From positions 33,559 through 97,558 of the forward strand of contig JAFGXQ010000120.1 in the NCBI GenBank assembly GCA_016936575.1: DNA of 64,000 nt. The letters run 5' to 3'. The DNA is from Deltaproteobacteria bacterium (GTDB taxonomy: Bacteria; Myxococcota_A; Polyangia; JAAYKL01). The translations under genes and the position numbers were made by a program. Shown here piece by piece: positions 15,485-25,194 of this stretch. The notes beneath the pieces are model-generated. The model searched no databases. It worked only from the letters and a program-made list of their open reading frames with translations, and was not told where the DNA came from. Position 1 is the stretch's first letter. The number at the start of each line of letters is the position of its first letter.

Positions 15485-17137
15485 TTACTCTTCGTACAGT
15501 TGAACAGCAGCCTGGTAGAGGCTTTGAAATTCGGCGCGATCTCCGTCCAGCCAGTCGTGATTCACAATCGTTGAAATGTCATTGATGTTTTCCGGAATCG
15601 CATATGGGCTGTCTTTTAAAATTTCGGCAAAGGCCGCAATGGCGGCTGCCCACTGCATGTCCAGGTCCGCGGAGTCGAGTCGGGTCAGCACCTCAGTTGC
15701 CGGCAGCGATTGTTGAACTTCGGTTGCCGGGTCATCGGTCGACGCCGCAAGCTCTTTGTAGCGAACTTTGACGAGTGCCACGTCCGACATTGAGATTTCG
15801 GGTGTCAGGGTACTGGTGTCACCGTTCGAGACATCCGGTGCTCCCTGCGCCGCCGGAATTTCTCCGCCGACCATAACGAGTTCGTATAAAGCGGTCACCT
15901 GATGCCCACTGCCGATTTCTCCGCCGTCCACAATGTCGTTTCTGAAATCGTCATCGGCCACTGCCCGGTTTTCGTAGCCCAGCAATCGGTAAGCCAGAAC
16001 GTGGTCGGGGTTGAACTCTACCTGAAGCTTCACATCTTTGGCGACAAACAGAATTGATGAGAGCATTTCGTTTTCCACGTAATCATCCGCATCAGCGGTG
16101 CTGCTGATCATCCCGTAGGTGCCGTTTCCGGCGTTCGATACGGTTTCCATCATGGCGTCATTCAGGTTACCGGTTCCGAATCCGAGCACGGTGAGCGTAA
16201 CGCCGGTGTCCCGCTTTTCCTGGATAAGCTGCAGCAGTTCGTCTGTGGAGGAAGGTCCGACGTTGAAGTCTCCGTCTGTACACAGAATCACGTGGTTCAG
16301 ACCGCCTTCGACGAATGCCGCCTCCGCCTGAGCATACGCCAAGTCAAGTCCGGCCGCGCCGGCGGTGCTGCCCCCTGCGCTGAAACTGTTGATGGCCTGG
16401 ACAATTGTGTCACTTTCGGTCACCGGGGTGGGCGGAAGCGCGACCGCGGTACTGCCCGCATAGGTAACGATGGAGACCGTGTCCGCGGAATCCAGAATGT
16501 CCACCGTATTCGTGAGCAGGTGCTGTACCAACGGCAGTTTCGTCGCGTCTGACATGGAGCCCGAGGTATCAATCAGAAACACCAGATTGGTCTGCGGCTT
16601 TTCGCGCTCAGCCGCCTGAATGCCGATGCGCAGCATGCGGGTTTGTTTGTTGAAGACTCCGGGGGCGGCAGCCAGTGAAATGCTGAACGGGTGCTGGGCG
16701 GTTTCGGCGGGTATGGGGTAATTATACTCAAAGTAGTTTACGTACTCTTCAAGCCGCACGCTTTCGGGAACAGGGAGATAGCCGTTCTCGATGTCTCTTT
16801 TGAATATGTCGTAGCTGGCGGTATCCACATCAGCGGCGAACGTGGAGAAGGGGTCGCTTGCGGTGTAAATAAACGGGTTGGTGCCGACATCGACATATTG
16901 ATCACCGGTGTTTTCGGCATCTTCTGTTTCGGCCTCCTGGTACATGTCCCCATCGGCGTCTGAATCGGCGTCTGAATCGGCGTCCGAATCGCCGTCGGAG
17001 TCCGCATCTGTGTCGCCGTCGGAAGGACCGGATGGTGGGGGAGCGTTCACGGCGGACGAGTCGTCCGAACATCCGAATAAAAGGCTCCCAAACACGATAG
17101 AAAGTAAGCAAAATATTACATGTAAGTTACGCTTCAT
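15485..17137 (-). CDS. YfbK-type von Willebrand factor A domain lipoprotein
   Basis: 550 residues. The lipobox LLFGC (Cys at ~23) is followed by a Ser/Asp-rich linker (~45-70). The YfbK N-terminal region (DPFSTFAADVDTASYDIFKR, then VRLEEYVNYFEYNYP) precedes the vWA domain, with the MIDAS motif DTSGSMSD near residue 190. A DUF3520-like C-terminal domain ends with WAAAIAAFAEILKDSPYA. These proteins are thought to act as metal-dependent adhesion or assembly factors at the cell envelope; no specific partner is evident here. Confidence 0.9.
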   Translation of the reverse strand: MKRNLHVIFCLLSIVFGSLLFGCSDDSSAVNAPPPSGPSDGDTDADSDGDSDADSDADSDADGDMYQEAETEDAENTGDQYVDVGTNPFIYTASDPFSTFAADVDTASYDIFKRDIENGYLPVPESVRLEEYVNYFEYNYPIPAETAQHPFSISLAAAPGVFNKQTRMLRIGIQAAEREKPQTNLVFLIDTSGSMSDATKLPLVQHLLTNTVDILDSADTVSIVTYAGSTAVALPPTPVTESDTIVQAINSFSAGGSTAGAAGLDLAYAQAEAAFVEGGLNHVILCTDGDFNVGPSSTDELLQLIQEKRDTGVTLTVLGFGTGNLNDAMMETVSNAGNGTYGMISSTADADDYVENEMLSSILFVAKDVKLQVEFNPDHVLAYRLLGYENRAVADDDFRNDIVDGGEIGSGHQVTALYELVMVGGEIPAAQGAPDVSNGDTSTLTPEISMSDVALVKVRYKELAASTDDPATEVQQSLPATEVLTRLDSADLDMQWAAAIAAFAEILKDSPYAIPENINDISTIVNHDWLDGDRAEFQSLYQAAVQLYEE

Positions 17138-17356
17138 GGTTGTTTCTCGTTTCTTTGTGTGGTTGCTGCGTCGGGATTAGTGCAAAAAGCAAACCGTTCT
17201 GTCCGGGGTTGGCTTTCGGGGAAAACGGCGCATTCACGTCGGCGTTTCAATGTTCACCGGGGTGTTGAAGTGTGCCACATGTGCCAATTGGTGTTTTAAA
17301 TGACAAGATTGTCAGCATGAAGAATTTTCGAACAGGGTGCGATGAGTCATGCGGGA

Positions 17357-18019
17357 TTAATAGAATCGATACGCAATACCCATTCGAATAATATAACTGT
17401 CGTACCGCAGCTTATGAATTTCTGGGCTGTCACCCGCCTCGATGTAGCGGGTCGGGCCGATGGGGTTCATGGCGTTGAGTTGAATTTCGGTAGTGATTAT
17501 CCACTGCGTTGACATTCCAAAATCACATCCGGCGAGAAGGGGGAGCTGCACAAATACATCGGTCGAGATTTCCGGCACTTTATGGAAGCCGACTCCCACG
17601 CCTATCCATGGCTCGATCGATGACAACCGGGCGCCGGAAAGGCGAAATCGAAATCGGTATCGTCCAATCACCGCGAAGGATGCGATGCGATTGACCATAT
17701 TCATGTCACCGAGAAATCGAAGACCCAGGGTGCCGGACATGCCGAACCGAGAGGTGGGAATGCCCATGTCGGCGAACAGGGCGGTATTGAGCGCGTATTC
17801 TTTCCAGTTGTTAACTGTGTCGGAACGGGTGGCACCGCTGACACCGTCCACCACGTGGGATCGACCGGTGTGTATGGCGGGGCCGACGGAGACACCGACA
17901 ATGCCTGAGGGAGTATCGTCCACGATGAATTCTCCGGCGGTTAAGGGAACCACCCAGGTGAGGATCAGTACCGGTATCCATAAGCAAAGAGGCGGCGTTC
18001 TTTTTCGACTGCTTATCAT
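17357..18019 (-). CDS. Small outer-membrane beta-barrel-like protein
   Basis: 220 residues from the ATG at 18019. The signal segment LWIPVLILTWVVPLTAG is followed by repeated amphipathic beta segments with Gly/aromatic turns (GIVGVSVGPAIHTG, IEPWIGVGVGFHKV), ending in IRMGIAYRFY with a terminal aromatic, as expected for a BAM-assembled barrel of the OmpW/OprF-like size class. No specific family is recognised. An in-frame ATG at 18049 is possible but would push the signal peptide inward. Confidence 0.65.
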   Translation of the reverse strand: MISSRKRTPPLCLWIPVLILTWVVPLTAGEFIVDDTPSGIVGVSVGPAIHTGRSHVVDGVSGATRSDTVNNWKEYALNTALFADMGIPTSRFGMSGTLGLRFLGDMNMVNRIASFAVIGRYRFRFRLSGARLSSIEPWIGVGVGFHKVPEISTDVFVQLPLLAGCDFGMSTQWIITTEIQLNAMNPIGPTRYIEAGDSPEIHKLRYDSYIIRMGIAYRFY

Positions 18020-18208
18020 GTGCGTTGAGCGTACACGATTCAGCTGCAAATCGCGATTTGTCGGCGTTTTTTTGTTGAAAGGGGCGGGGCATCAGGGGTC
18101 TGTGTAATTTTTGGTAGAAATTGAGGATTTTGGTACAATGAAGTATTTTCCAGGGGGGCAATGGACACCGGGTTCCGATGGTGACCGGTGGTAAATAGGA
18201 GATTATTT

Positions 18209-19798
18209 ATGAAAAAATTCAATTGGGTGTTGCTGTGCATGGTGGGGTTTTGTTTCGCGGGGCTGTCCTGCGGCAAGAGCGGAAGCGGAAATGACGACAA
18301 TACCGATACGTCAACGGATACGGGCAGTTCAGATGGAGACAGTGATTCCGATTCAAATGCGGTATCCGATTCGGGCGGCGATAGCGATACCGGCGGCTTG
18401 GCCACCGGCGACGCGTGTGATCTGAACGAACAGTGTTCCGGCGGTACCCCGATGTGTTTGACTGACGGTCTGTATCCGCTGGCGGAGCTGTCCACTTCCG
18501 AGAATGCAACGTCGGCGGCGCTGTCGTCGGTTGGGGTGGCATTGCCGGGGGGGTATTGCTCCACACAGATGTGCGAGACAGATGCAGATTGCGGGTTGAA
18601 TGGAACTTGTTTCTCCCCTTTGAAAGATGTGGATGCAGCGACGTATGAGGGGCTAGTGAACGCACTGGGGGATTTACCGGAGGCGGATAAAGCGGTGTTT
18701 ATGTCGTTTATGGATTTTGGGCAATGCCTGCTTTCGTGCGATTCGAACGCGGATTGCGCCCGTGTCGGATATATTTGTGAGACGCCCATCGGCGATTTTC
18801 TTTCGCTGGTTCCCGGTGCGGATATGAGTACGTTCTGTATCGGTGATCCCCGTGGGGACACGGACACCGGAGCAGATGGGGATACCGACACAGACAGCGA
18901 CACAGATGCGGACACAGATGCCGATACGGACGCGGATACGGACACAGATACTGATACGGACGCGGATACAGATACCGACACAGATACTGATACGGACGCG
19001 GATACAGATACCGACACAGATACCGATACGGACGCGGATACGGACACAGACACAGACACGGATGCGGATACCGACACAGATACGGACACAGATACCGATA
19101 CGGACGCGGATACAGATACCGACACAGATACCGATGCGGACGCGGATACAGACACAGACACAGACACGGATGCAGACACGGACGCGGATACGGACGCAGA
19201 CACGGACGCGGATACGGACGCGGATACGGACAGCGACACCGACGCGGATACCGACGAATTGGAACAGTGGGTGGGTGCGTCGTGCGATTGTACCGAAAGC
19301 TCTTGCTACAACACCGGGGTTCCGCTGCCCAATGGAACGCCGATTATCGGTTGCGACAATTTGCCTGCGCAAACCGGCGCGGCTGAAGTGTGCCTGCGCA
19401 GTTACGAAGGCAGTGCGGCCAACAACACCTATTTCGCTAACGGGTATTGCGCCCTGCAGTCGACAAGTTGCTCAGGGTCGGGGCTGGTTTGCGGCACAGC
19501 GGCATTCGGTGACTACGCCGCCATGGAGGCGTGCCCGAGCCAGACCACGCTGCTGATGTTCGACGTGGACGTGTCGGTGCTCGGCGGTCTGTTTTCGGCC
19601 ACCGTTTCGAATAAGGTATGTGCGCTCAGTTGCGCCTCAAATGCGGATTGCCGCGTGGGAGAGAACGACCCGGTGCTCGACGAGGTGACCCAGTATCAGT
19701 GTATCAGCCATGATGATGTGAACGGCGGAACCGCCCAATTCTGTTATGATCCGCGAAATCTCCCCGATGCGGCCGACTACACGGCGGAAGGATTCTAA
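18209..19798 (+). CDS. Cysteine-rich lipoprotein with long Asp-Thr/Asp-Ala repeat stalk
   Basis: 529 residues. The lipobox FAGLSC (Cys ~21) is followed by a short Asp/Ser linker and an N-terminal Cys-rich module (~70-215, NEQCSGGTPMC, DADCGLNGTC). A ~130-residue stalk of DTDADT-type dipeptide repeats (~217-348) follows, then a second Cys-rich module to the C-terminus (SNADCRVGEND). The stalk is extremely acidic and probably extended or calcium-binding, projecting the C-terminal module from the membrane; this is inferred. AGGAG lies before the ATG at 18209. The CPBP protease gene starts right after its stop. Confidence 0.85.
   Translation: MKKFNWVLLCMVGFCFAGLSCGKSGSGNDDNTDTSTDTGSSDGDSDSDSNAVSDSGGDSDTGGLATGDACDLNEQCSGGTPMCLTDGLYPLAELSTSENATSAALSSVGVALPGGYCSTQMCETDADCGLNGTCFSPLKDVDAATYEGLVNALGDLPEADKAVFMSFMDFGQCLLSCDSNADCARVGYICETPIGDFLSLVPGADMSTFCIGDPRGDTDTGADGDTDTDSDTDADTDADTDADTDTDTDTDADTDTDTDTDTDADTDTDTDTDTDADTDTDTDTDADTDTDTDTDTDTDADTDTDTDTDADADTDTDTDTDADTDADTDADTDADTDADTDSDTDADTDELEQWVGASCDCTESSCYNTGVPLPNGTPIIGCDNLPAQTGAAEVCLRSYEGSAANNTYFANGYCALQSTSCSGSGLVCGTAAFGDYAAMEACPSQTTLLMFDVDVSVLGGLFSATVSNKVCALSCASNADCRVGENDPVLDEVTQYQCISHDDVNGGTAQFCYDPRNLPDAADYTAEGF
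18857..19254 (+). repeat. ~400-bp tandem hexanucleotide-type repeat within the lipoprotein gene
   Basis: Imperfect units of 6, 12 and 24 bases built from GATACNGACGCG and GACACAGAT-like blocks encode the Asp-Thr/Asp-Ala stalk. All copies keep the frame. The variation among units is almost entirely synonymous or swaps Thr/Ala/Ser. The complementary strand is open too, encoding Ser-Val-Ser-Ala repeats, but this follows from composition. Confidence 0.9.
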
Positions 19799-19799
19799 T

Positions 19800-20423
19800 G
19801 TGAATCGTGGGGGGGGCATTTTTTTTCTGCTGCTGCCTTTTCTTTGGGTGGGCTTCGGCATGGGGATTGCGCGCAGCGGCTGGACAGCCATGCTCGGGTA
19901 CCACATCTCGATGGCGGTGTGCCTGTGGTGGGATGATCCGGTGTCTCACAGCCGGTCTGCTTTTTCGGCATCATGGGCCCCACCGAATTCATGGTTCTGG
20001 CGGTTGATACCGTGGAGCGCGCTGCTGACGTTGCCATTTTTATTGGTTTGTTGGCCCTGGGTGGGTCTGAACACCATCGATAGTTTGCTGCGTTATCAGG
20101 GGGTATGGCCGTTTTGGCCGTTCGCGGTGTATTATCCGTTGGTGAACCCGTTGCTGGAAGAGTTTTTCTGGCGGCGGTTTGTGAACGAACGCCTGTCACA
20201 CAAGTGGCTGGGGGATGCGTTTTTCGGTGCCTACCATGCGCTGGTACTGGTTCATTTTGTGACGGTTTGGTTTGCAGTGCTCTGTGCGGCGGCGTTCATT
20301 GGTGTGGCGTGGGGGTGGCGAGCCATCTCCCGTAAAACCGGCTCCCTGTATGTGGCGCTGGTCTCCCATTTTGCAGCCAATGTGGGCATTGTCGGCTGTG
20401 TAGGTTTGCTTGAAATGATGTAA
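19800..20423 (+). CDS. CPBP-family intramembrane glutamic protease
   Basis: 207 residues with several membrane segments. CPBP/CAAX-protease motifs are present: LLEEFFWRRFV (EExxxR), FFGAYHALVLVH (FxxxH) and LVSHFAANVGI (HxxxN/D). The substrate is unknown; bacterial members process membrane peptides or regulators. The start is taken as GTG 19800, two bases after the previous stop, because GGAAGGA lies seven bases ahead; an upstream ATG at 19746 would overlap the lipoprotein gene. Confidence 0.85.
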   Translation: MNRGGGIFFLLLPFLWVGFGMGIARSGWTAMLGYHISMAVCLWWDDPVSHSRSAFSASWAPPNSWFWRLIPWSALLTLPFLLVCWPWVGLNTIDSLLRYQGVWPFWPFAVYYPLVNPLLEEFFWRRFVNERLSHKWLGDAFFGAYHALVLVHFVTVWFAVLCAAAFIGVAWGWRAISRKTGSLYVALVSHFAANVGIVGCVGLLEMM

Positions 20424-20612
20424 TATTCTAACATTTTTGTAACTATTTGAAATAACATGAATAAATAAGGGTTATCATGCCGTCCCCGAACGGGTCGGCG
20501 GCGATTATATCGGTTAACAGTTTGGTGAATTTGATGTACAGTGTTTGCCGGTTCGAGTTCAAAACCGAGATGAAGCTGCTCGTTGGGGGCAAGTTCCAGT
20601 AGAAAGGCACAA

Positions 20613-21350
20613 ATGAGATTCGGGATTTTCAGTGACGTTCATGCGAATATTGAAGCTCTGACCGCCGTATTGACCGCCTATAAAAATGAAGCGATAGATC
20701 ATTACCTCTGTGCAGGAGATGTGGTGGGGTATGGCGCGAACCCGAACGAATGTGTCGATATTGTGCGCGGGTTGACCGATTCGGTGGTGGTCGGAAACCA
20801 CGATGCCGCGGTTGCGGGATTGATGGACTATTCCTATTACTACGAAGCGGCGCGTAAGGTGCTCGATGCCCACAAGAGTGCGTTGACCGCAGACAATATG
20901 CAGTGGTTGATGAATCTGCCGTATTCGCGCCGGTTTGATAACCACGACATCACGCTGTGCCATGGGTCACCCATCGATGAAGAAGAGTTTGACTACATCT
21001 TCTTGCCGGAGCAGGCGTATGCGCTGTTGCCGTTTTACGATTCGTTGAGTCATGTAACATTTATCGGGCATTCCCATCTGTGTCGCGTGTTCGAATTGTC
21101 GAACACCACCGTTCATGAAATTGCGAACAAAACATTCACGCTGGCGCCGGATAAAAAATATGTGATATCGGTCGGCTCGGTGGGGCAACCCCGGGACTAC
21201 GACAACCGGGCCAGCTACACCATTTTCGATTCAGAAACCCAAACGTTTTATTTTAAGCGGGTGGAGTACGATATTGAAGCGGCGGCCGCGAAAATTTTCA
21301 AGCTGGGGCTGGAGCGCAATTTCGGAAACCGCCTGTTTATCGGCGTATAG
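20613..21350 (+). CDS. Calcineurin-like metallophosphoesterase
   Basis: 245 residues, cytoplasmic. Metallophosphatase motifs in order: FSDVHANIEAL (DxH), CAGDVVGYG (GD), VVGNHDAA (GNHD), CHGSP, and FIGHSHL (GHxH). It matches the compact YfcE/PrpE-like predicted phosphodiesterase group; the substrate is not predictable from sequence. It starts at ATG 20613 behind GAAAGG. It is separated from the protease gene by 189 bases and from mrfA by 56. Confidence 0.9.
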   Translation: MRFGIFSDVHANIEALTAVLTAYKNEAIDHYLCAGDVVGYGANPNECVDIVRGLTDSVVVGNHDAAVAGLMDYSYYYEAARKVLDAHKSALTADNMQWLMNLPYSRRFDNHDITLCHGSPIDEEEFDYIFLPEQAYALLPFYDSLSHVTFIGHSHLCRVFELSNTTVHEIANKTFTLAPDKKYVISVGSVGQPRDYDNRASYTIFDSETQTFYFKRVEYDIEAAAAKIFKLGLERNFGNRLFIGV

Positions 21351-21406
21351 GTTTATTTTTCGGGAACCGCATCGAGAAGACGGCGGTTCGATAATCACTA
21401 CCGGCT

Positions 21407-23740
21407 GTGGATAATCAGAATAAAAAAATCGAGTCTGTGATTGCTTCGTGGACATCGAAGTTGCGCGGGGAGATGTCGGCCAGAGCGGTGTACGCATCGA
21501 AGCCCGCACGTACGGCAGTGTTTCCAGAATGGCTGGATCACCGTGTGGTTGCAGCGTTGACGCAAATGGGCGTATCAACGCCTTACACCCATCAGGTGCA
21601 TACCTGGGAGCGGTTGCACGAGCGGCAGCACGTGGTCATCGCCACACCGACCGCATCGGGAAAAACGCTTTGTTACAATGTGCCGGTGGCCCATGCCATT
21701 CATGAAAATCCCTGCGCCAGAGCCCTGTATCTGTTCCCCACCAAAGCGCTGGCAAGAGATCAGGAGTCAACGGTCCGCAGATTGCTTTCCCTGGCGCGCT
21801 TGGATGCCAAAGCGGTGGTCTATGACGGCGACACGCCGGCCGATATTCGACGCAAAGCCAAAAAAGAGGGCAGTGTTATCATTACCAATCCGGACATGCT
21901 GCACACGGGCATTCTACCGCATCACGCCGGTTGGGCGCAGTTTTTCGGCAATTTGAAATATGTGGTGGTCGATGAGTTGCACCAGTATCGCGGTGTGTTC
22001 GGATCCCACGTGGCCAATGTGCTGCGCAGGCTGCAGCGGGTTGCGGCGTTTTACGGGTCGCGCCCGCTTTTTGTGGGATGTTCGGCAACGATTGGAAATC
22101 CCGAGGAATTGGCCTCGCGGGTGCTGGGCCGGCCGGTTGTGGGGGTGGGGGAGAGCGGTGCGCCGACCGGCAAAAAAACGTTTCTGTTGTACAATCCCGA
22201 AGTGGTCGATCCGGTGATGGGAACCCGTGCCTCTGCATTTCGGACCGCCGCCAAACTGGCTGCCGACCTGGTGCGTGAAGATATTTCCACGCTGGTGTTC
22301 TGTCAAACCCGGCGCGGCGTGGAGATTGTGTTGCGGTATCTGCAGGACAAGTTTCGGCAAGACGTTGACATAGTGCGTCGGATTCGCGGGTATCGGGGCG
22401 GCTACCTGCCCACGTTGCGCCGCGAAATAGAATCGGATTTGAGGGACGGAAAGCTGAAAGCGGTGGTGGCCACCAACGCGCTGGAGCTGGGTATTGACGT
22501 TGGAGAATTAGATGCGGTACTGCTCGCGGGGTACCCGGGCACCATCGCAGCCACGCATCAGCGAAGCGGCCGCGCGGGCCGACGGTTGCATCCGTCGTTA
22601 TCGGTATTGATTGCGCGCAGCACGCCTATGGATCAATTTCTGGCGCAACACCCGTCGTACCTGCTGGAGGCGTCTCCGGAGCAGGCGTTGGTGCAGCCTG
22701 ACAATGTGGAAATCATGCTGGCCCATCTGCGTTGCGCCGCGTTTGAACTGCCCTTCGGCACCGCGGAAGCGTTCGGGAACCTGTTGGTGGCGGAGGCACA
22801 GGAAGCGCTGACTTGTCTGGCGCAGGAGGGGGCACTGAAGCTGAGCGGAGAGCGGTTTCATTATGTGGCCGATGCCTACCCCGCGGCGGAGGTGAATCTG
22901 CGCACCGCACTGGCACCCAATGTGGTGGTATACAACCTGGAGACCAATGAACCGATGGCCGAGGTGGCCGCCCACAGTGCTCGGTTTGAACTGCATGAAA
23001 ACGCTATATACCAGCACGAAGGGGAGACCTTCGAGGTAACCCGGTTCGACCCGGAGCAGTGCAAGGCGTTTGTTCGTCCGGTGGAACCCGTTTACTACAC
23101 CACTGCGGTGGATCAGACGCGTATCGAGATGTTGCAGCGGCGCCAGGAAAAATCGATTGGCGCCTCTTTACTGCAACAGGGAGATGTGGAGGTGGTTGAA
23201 AATGTTGTGGGCTACAAGAAAATCAAGTTTCAGACCCACGAAAACCTGGGGTACGGTGACATTTCGCTGCCGCCCAGAGTGATTGAAACGGAGTCCGTGT
23301 GGTTGGTGTTTGACGGCCGAATTACTGAGTCGTTCAATCCGGAAGCGGCAGCGCTGGCGCTGGACGGCATTGCGAACGCCATGGCTCAGGTGGCCGCATT
23401 GCGGTTGATGTGTGACCCGCGCGACATTGCTTTCAGTGTTCAGACAGCCGTCCCCGAGGGGGGGACGCAGACGCACTGGCAGCCGGTGATATATATGTAC
23501 GATACGCACGAAGGCGGTGTGGGACTTTCGGAACGCGCATACGACGAATATGAATTGTTGCTCACCGATGTCATGGCGTTGGTCAGCGGGTGTCCCTGTG
23601 ACGATGGATGCCCGGTATGCATCGGCCCGGTGGCGCCGGGTGGAACGGCAAAGGCGGCATTGGCGGTGAAGGATACCGCGAAAACTATTTTGGCGCTGCT
23701 GACAGGGCAAACGCTGCTGCGAAGCGAGGTGCGAAGTTGA
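21407..23740 (+). CDS. mrfA: DEAD/DEAH helicase with DUF1998 C-terminus, MrfA (YprA/Hrq1-like)
   Basis: 777 residues. MrfA is a 3'-5' helicase which, with MrfB, repairs mitomycin-type DNA damage in Bacillus subtilis. Walker A TPTASGKT is near 80-88 and DELH near 188; the second RecA domain carries TNALELGIDVGELDAVLLAGYPG and QRSGRAGR. The C-terminal DUF1998-type region ends in a four-cysteine cluster CPCDDGCPVC (~729-738), as in MrfA. The GTG start follows the previous gene after a short gap. mrfB overlaps its stop codon. Confidence 0.9.
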   Translation: MDNQNKKIESVIASWTSKLRGEMSARAVYASKPARTAVFPEWLDHRVVAALTQMGVSTPYTHQVHTWERLHERQHVVIATPTASGKTLCYNVPVAHAIHENPCARALYLFPTKALARDQESTVRRLLSLARLDAKAVVYDGDTPADIRRKAKKEGSVIITNPDMLHTGILPHHAGWAQFFGNLKYVVVDELHQYRGVFGSHVANVLRRLQRVAAFYGSRPLFVGCSATIGNPEELASRVLGRPVVGVGESGAPTGKKTFLLYNPEVVDPVMGTRASAFRTAAKLAADLVREDISTLVFCQTRRGVEIVLRYLQDKFRQDVDIVRRIRGYRGGYLPTLRREIESDLRDGKLKAVVATNALELGIDVGELDAVLLAGYPGTIAATHQRSGRAGRRLHPSLSVLIARSTPMDQFLAQHPSYLLEASPEQALVQPDNVEIMLAHLRCAAFELPFGTAEAFGNLLVAEAQEALTCLAQEGALKLSGERFHYVADAYPAAEVNLRTALAPNVVVYNLETNEPMAEVAAHSARFELHENAIYQHEGETFEVTRFDPEQCKAFVRPVEPVYYTTAVDQTRIEMLQRRQEKSIGASLLQQGDVEVVENVVGYKKIKFQTHENLGYGDISLPPRVIETESVWLVFDGRITESFNPEAAALALDGIANAMAQVAALRLMCDPRDIAFSVQTAVPEGGTQTHWQPVIYMYDTHEGGVGLSERAYDEYELLLTDVMALVSGCPCDDGCPVCIGPVAPGGTAKAALAVKDTAKTILALLTGQTLLRSEVRS

Positions 23741-25194
23741 GTAAGTTGCACAACCGGTTGTCCAGGCGAAAACAGAAACGGGATAGAACGCTCGAAGTGC
23801 AAGGGGAAACGTCGAGGCGAGAAGACGGCGCGGTTGAGAACTTTTTACAATCGGACGGTGAACCACCCGATGCAGAGTGCGAGGATGAGCCGATAGCGGG
23901 CACGAAGTCTGAGATTATCGCGCAACTGCAAAAACGCATGAAAAAGATTGAGTCGAGCAAGGTGCATGCCCTGGGTACCCGGAATCGTCGCTCCCAACAG
24001 GCAAGCGAACTGCCGACAGATGACGTTGACCGACCGGTGAGTATTGGTGGGAGTGGGGAGGATTCAGTTGTGGTTGAACCGGATTCGGCGGTCATATTGC
24101 CCGGCGAGGTACTTCATACCGCGATGGGGGAGGTGTGGCTCAGCCGACAAACATACCCGGGTTACTACATGGGGAATGAGCCGGTGAATCGATATTTGGA
24201 AACCGGGCGGGCATTGGCGGCATTTGCCAAAGATACTCGTATTGCGGAGTTGCCGCCGGAGGGCGCACTGTTCATCGATACCGAAACCACGGGATTGAGC
24301 GGCGGCGTCGGCACACTTCCGTTTTTAATCGGTGCCGGCTATTTTGAAGACGGGGTGTTTGTGGTGGAACAGTATTTCTGCCGTGAACCCTCTGAGGAAC
24401 CGGCGCAGCTGGAAGCGCTGGCAAACCGTATGGAACAAGCGGCGTATCTGGTAACGTTCAACGGCAAATCGTTTGACATGCCGCTAATCAATACGCGTTT
24501 TATCGTGAACAAGGTGAAAAACCCCGGTTACAATCTTCCTCATCTCGATTTGTTGCATGTTTCCCGCAGAATTTTTAAAAGACGTTTGTCCGACCGATCG
24601 CTGCAGAATCTTGAAAAAGTGATTCTGGGCTTCACCCGGGAAGGCGACATTCCAGGGTCGGAAATTCCGGCGGCATATCGGGAGTATCTGTTCGGCGCGG
24701 GGGCACAGCGGATATGTGATATACTGGCGCACAATTTATTGGATATTGTGGCGCTCGCGGCCCTGGGCGGTGTGCTCGATAAAATCTATTCCGATCCGCT
24801 GGCGGTTGCCCATGCGGCAGATAATCTGGGATTGGCCAGAGAGGCGTTCGGCGCCGGCGAAAAAGAAATTGGGAACAGACACCTGGATGCGGCGGATGCA
24901 CTGGGCGATTCCGATGACAAACGAATCGCGCTGCATATGAAGGGTAAAGAAGCGATGCGCCGAAAGGCGTTCGATGAAGCAATAGACGCATACCGGCGTG
25001 TTCTCGATGTGGATGCGGGCGACGTGGACGCGCATCTGCAGCTGGCAAAGCTGTACGAGCATCGAAAAAAAGATTACGAAAGCGCACTTCGTCATGCCGA
25101 GCAGGCGGCTGAGCTGGAGGGAGCGGACGGAGCGGCATATCGGGTTGCGCGCATACAGAAGAAAAAGGATAAACATGCAAAGAGAAAATGGTAG
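23737..25194 (+). CDS. mrfB: MrfB-like RNase H-fold exonuclease with TPR tail
   Basis: 485 residues. MrfB is the DEDD-type nuclease partner of MrfA. A charged, probably disordered N-terminus (~1-110) precedes the nuclease fold: FIDTETTGLSGG (DxE near 178), VTFNGKSFDMP, NLPHLDLLHVSRR, and HNLLDIVALAAL with the late Asp. The C-terminus (~400-470) is TPR-like (FDEAIDAYRRVLDVDAGDVDAHLQLAKLYEH). The start TTG at 23737 overlaps the mrfA stop (TTGA) with GAGG upstream, implying translational coupling. Confidence 0.88.
   Translation: MSKLHNRLSRRKQKRDRTLEVQGETSRREDGAVENFLQSDGEPPDAECEDEPIAGTKSEIIAQLQKRMKKIESSKVHALGTRNRRSQQASELPTDDVDRPVSIGGSGEDSVVVEPDSAVILPGEVLHTAMGEVWLSRQTYPGYYMGNEPVNRYLETGRALAAFAKDTRIAELPPEGALFIDTETTGLSGGVGTLPFLIGAGYFEDGVFVVEQYFCREPSEEPAQLEALANRMEQAAYLVTFNGKSFDMPLINTRFIVNKVKNPGYNLPHLDLLHVSRRIFKRRLSDRSLQNLEKVILGFTREGDIPGSEIPAAYREYLFGAGAQRICDILAHNLLDIVALAALGGVLDKIYSDPLAVAHAADNLGLAREAFGAGEKEIGNRHLDAADALGDSDDKRIALHMKGKEAMRRKAFDEAIDAYRRVLDVDAGDVDAHLQLAKLYEHRKKDYESALRHAEQAAELEGADGAAYRVARIQKKKDKHAKRKW

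Noticed and set aside
17270..17300. Sigma-54-type promoter upstream of the vWA lipoprotein (TGGCAC blocks on the minus strand)
   Set aside because: The GG and GC elements are two bases too close together, and no TTGC follows.
17301..17314. Operator TGACAAGATTGTCA
   Set aside because: Arms of only six bases; expected often by chance, with no second copy seen.
18040..19239. Minus-strand 399-codon Ser-Val-Ser-Ala repeat frame
   Set aside because: Shadow of the Asp-Thr/Asp-Ala repeats; it has no signal or ribosome-binding site, and the plus-strand lipoprotein is complete and well formed.
18857..19254. CRISPR array
   Set aside because: Repeat units are 6-24 bases with no unique spacers, and they keep a reading frame throughout.
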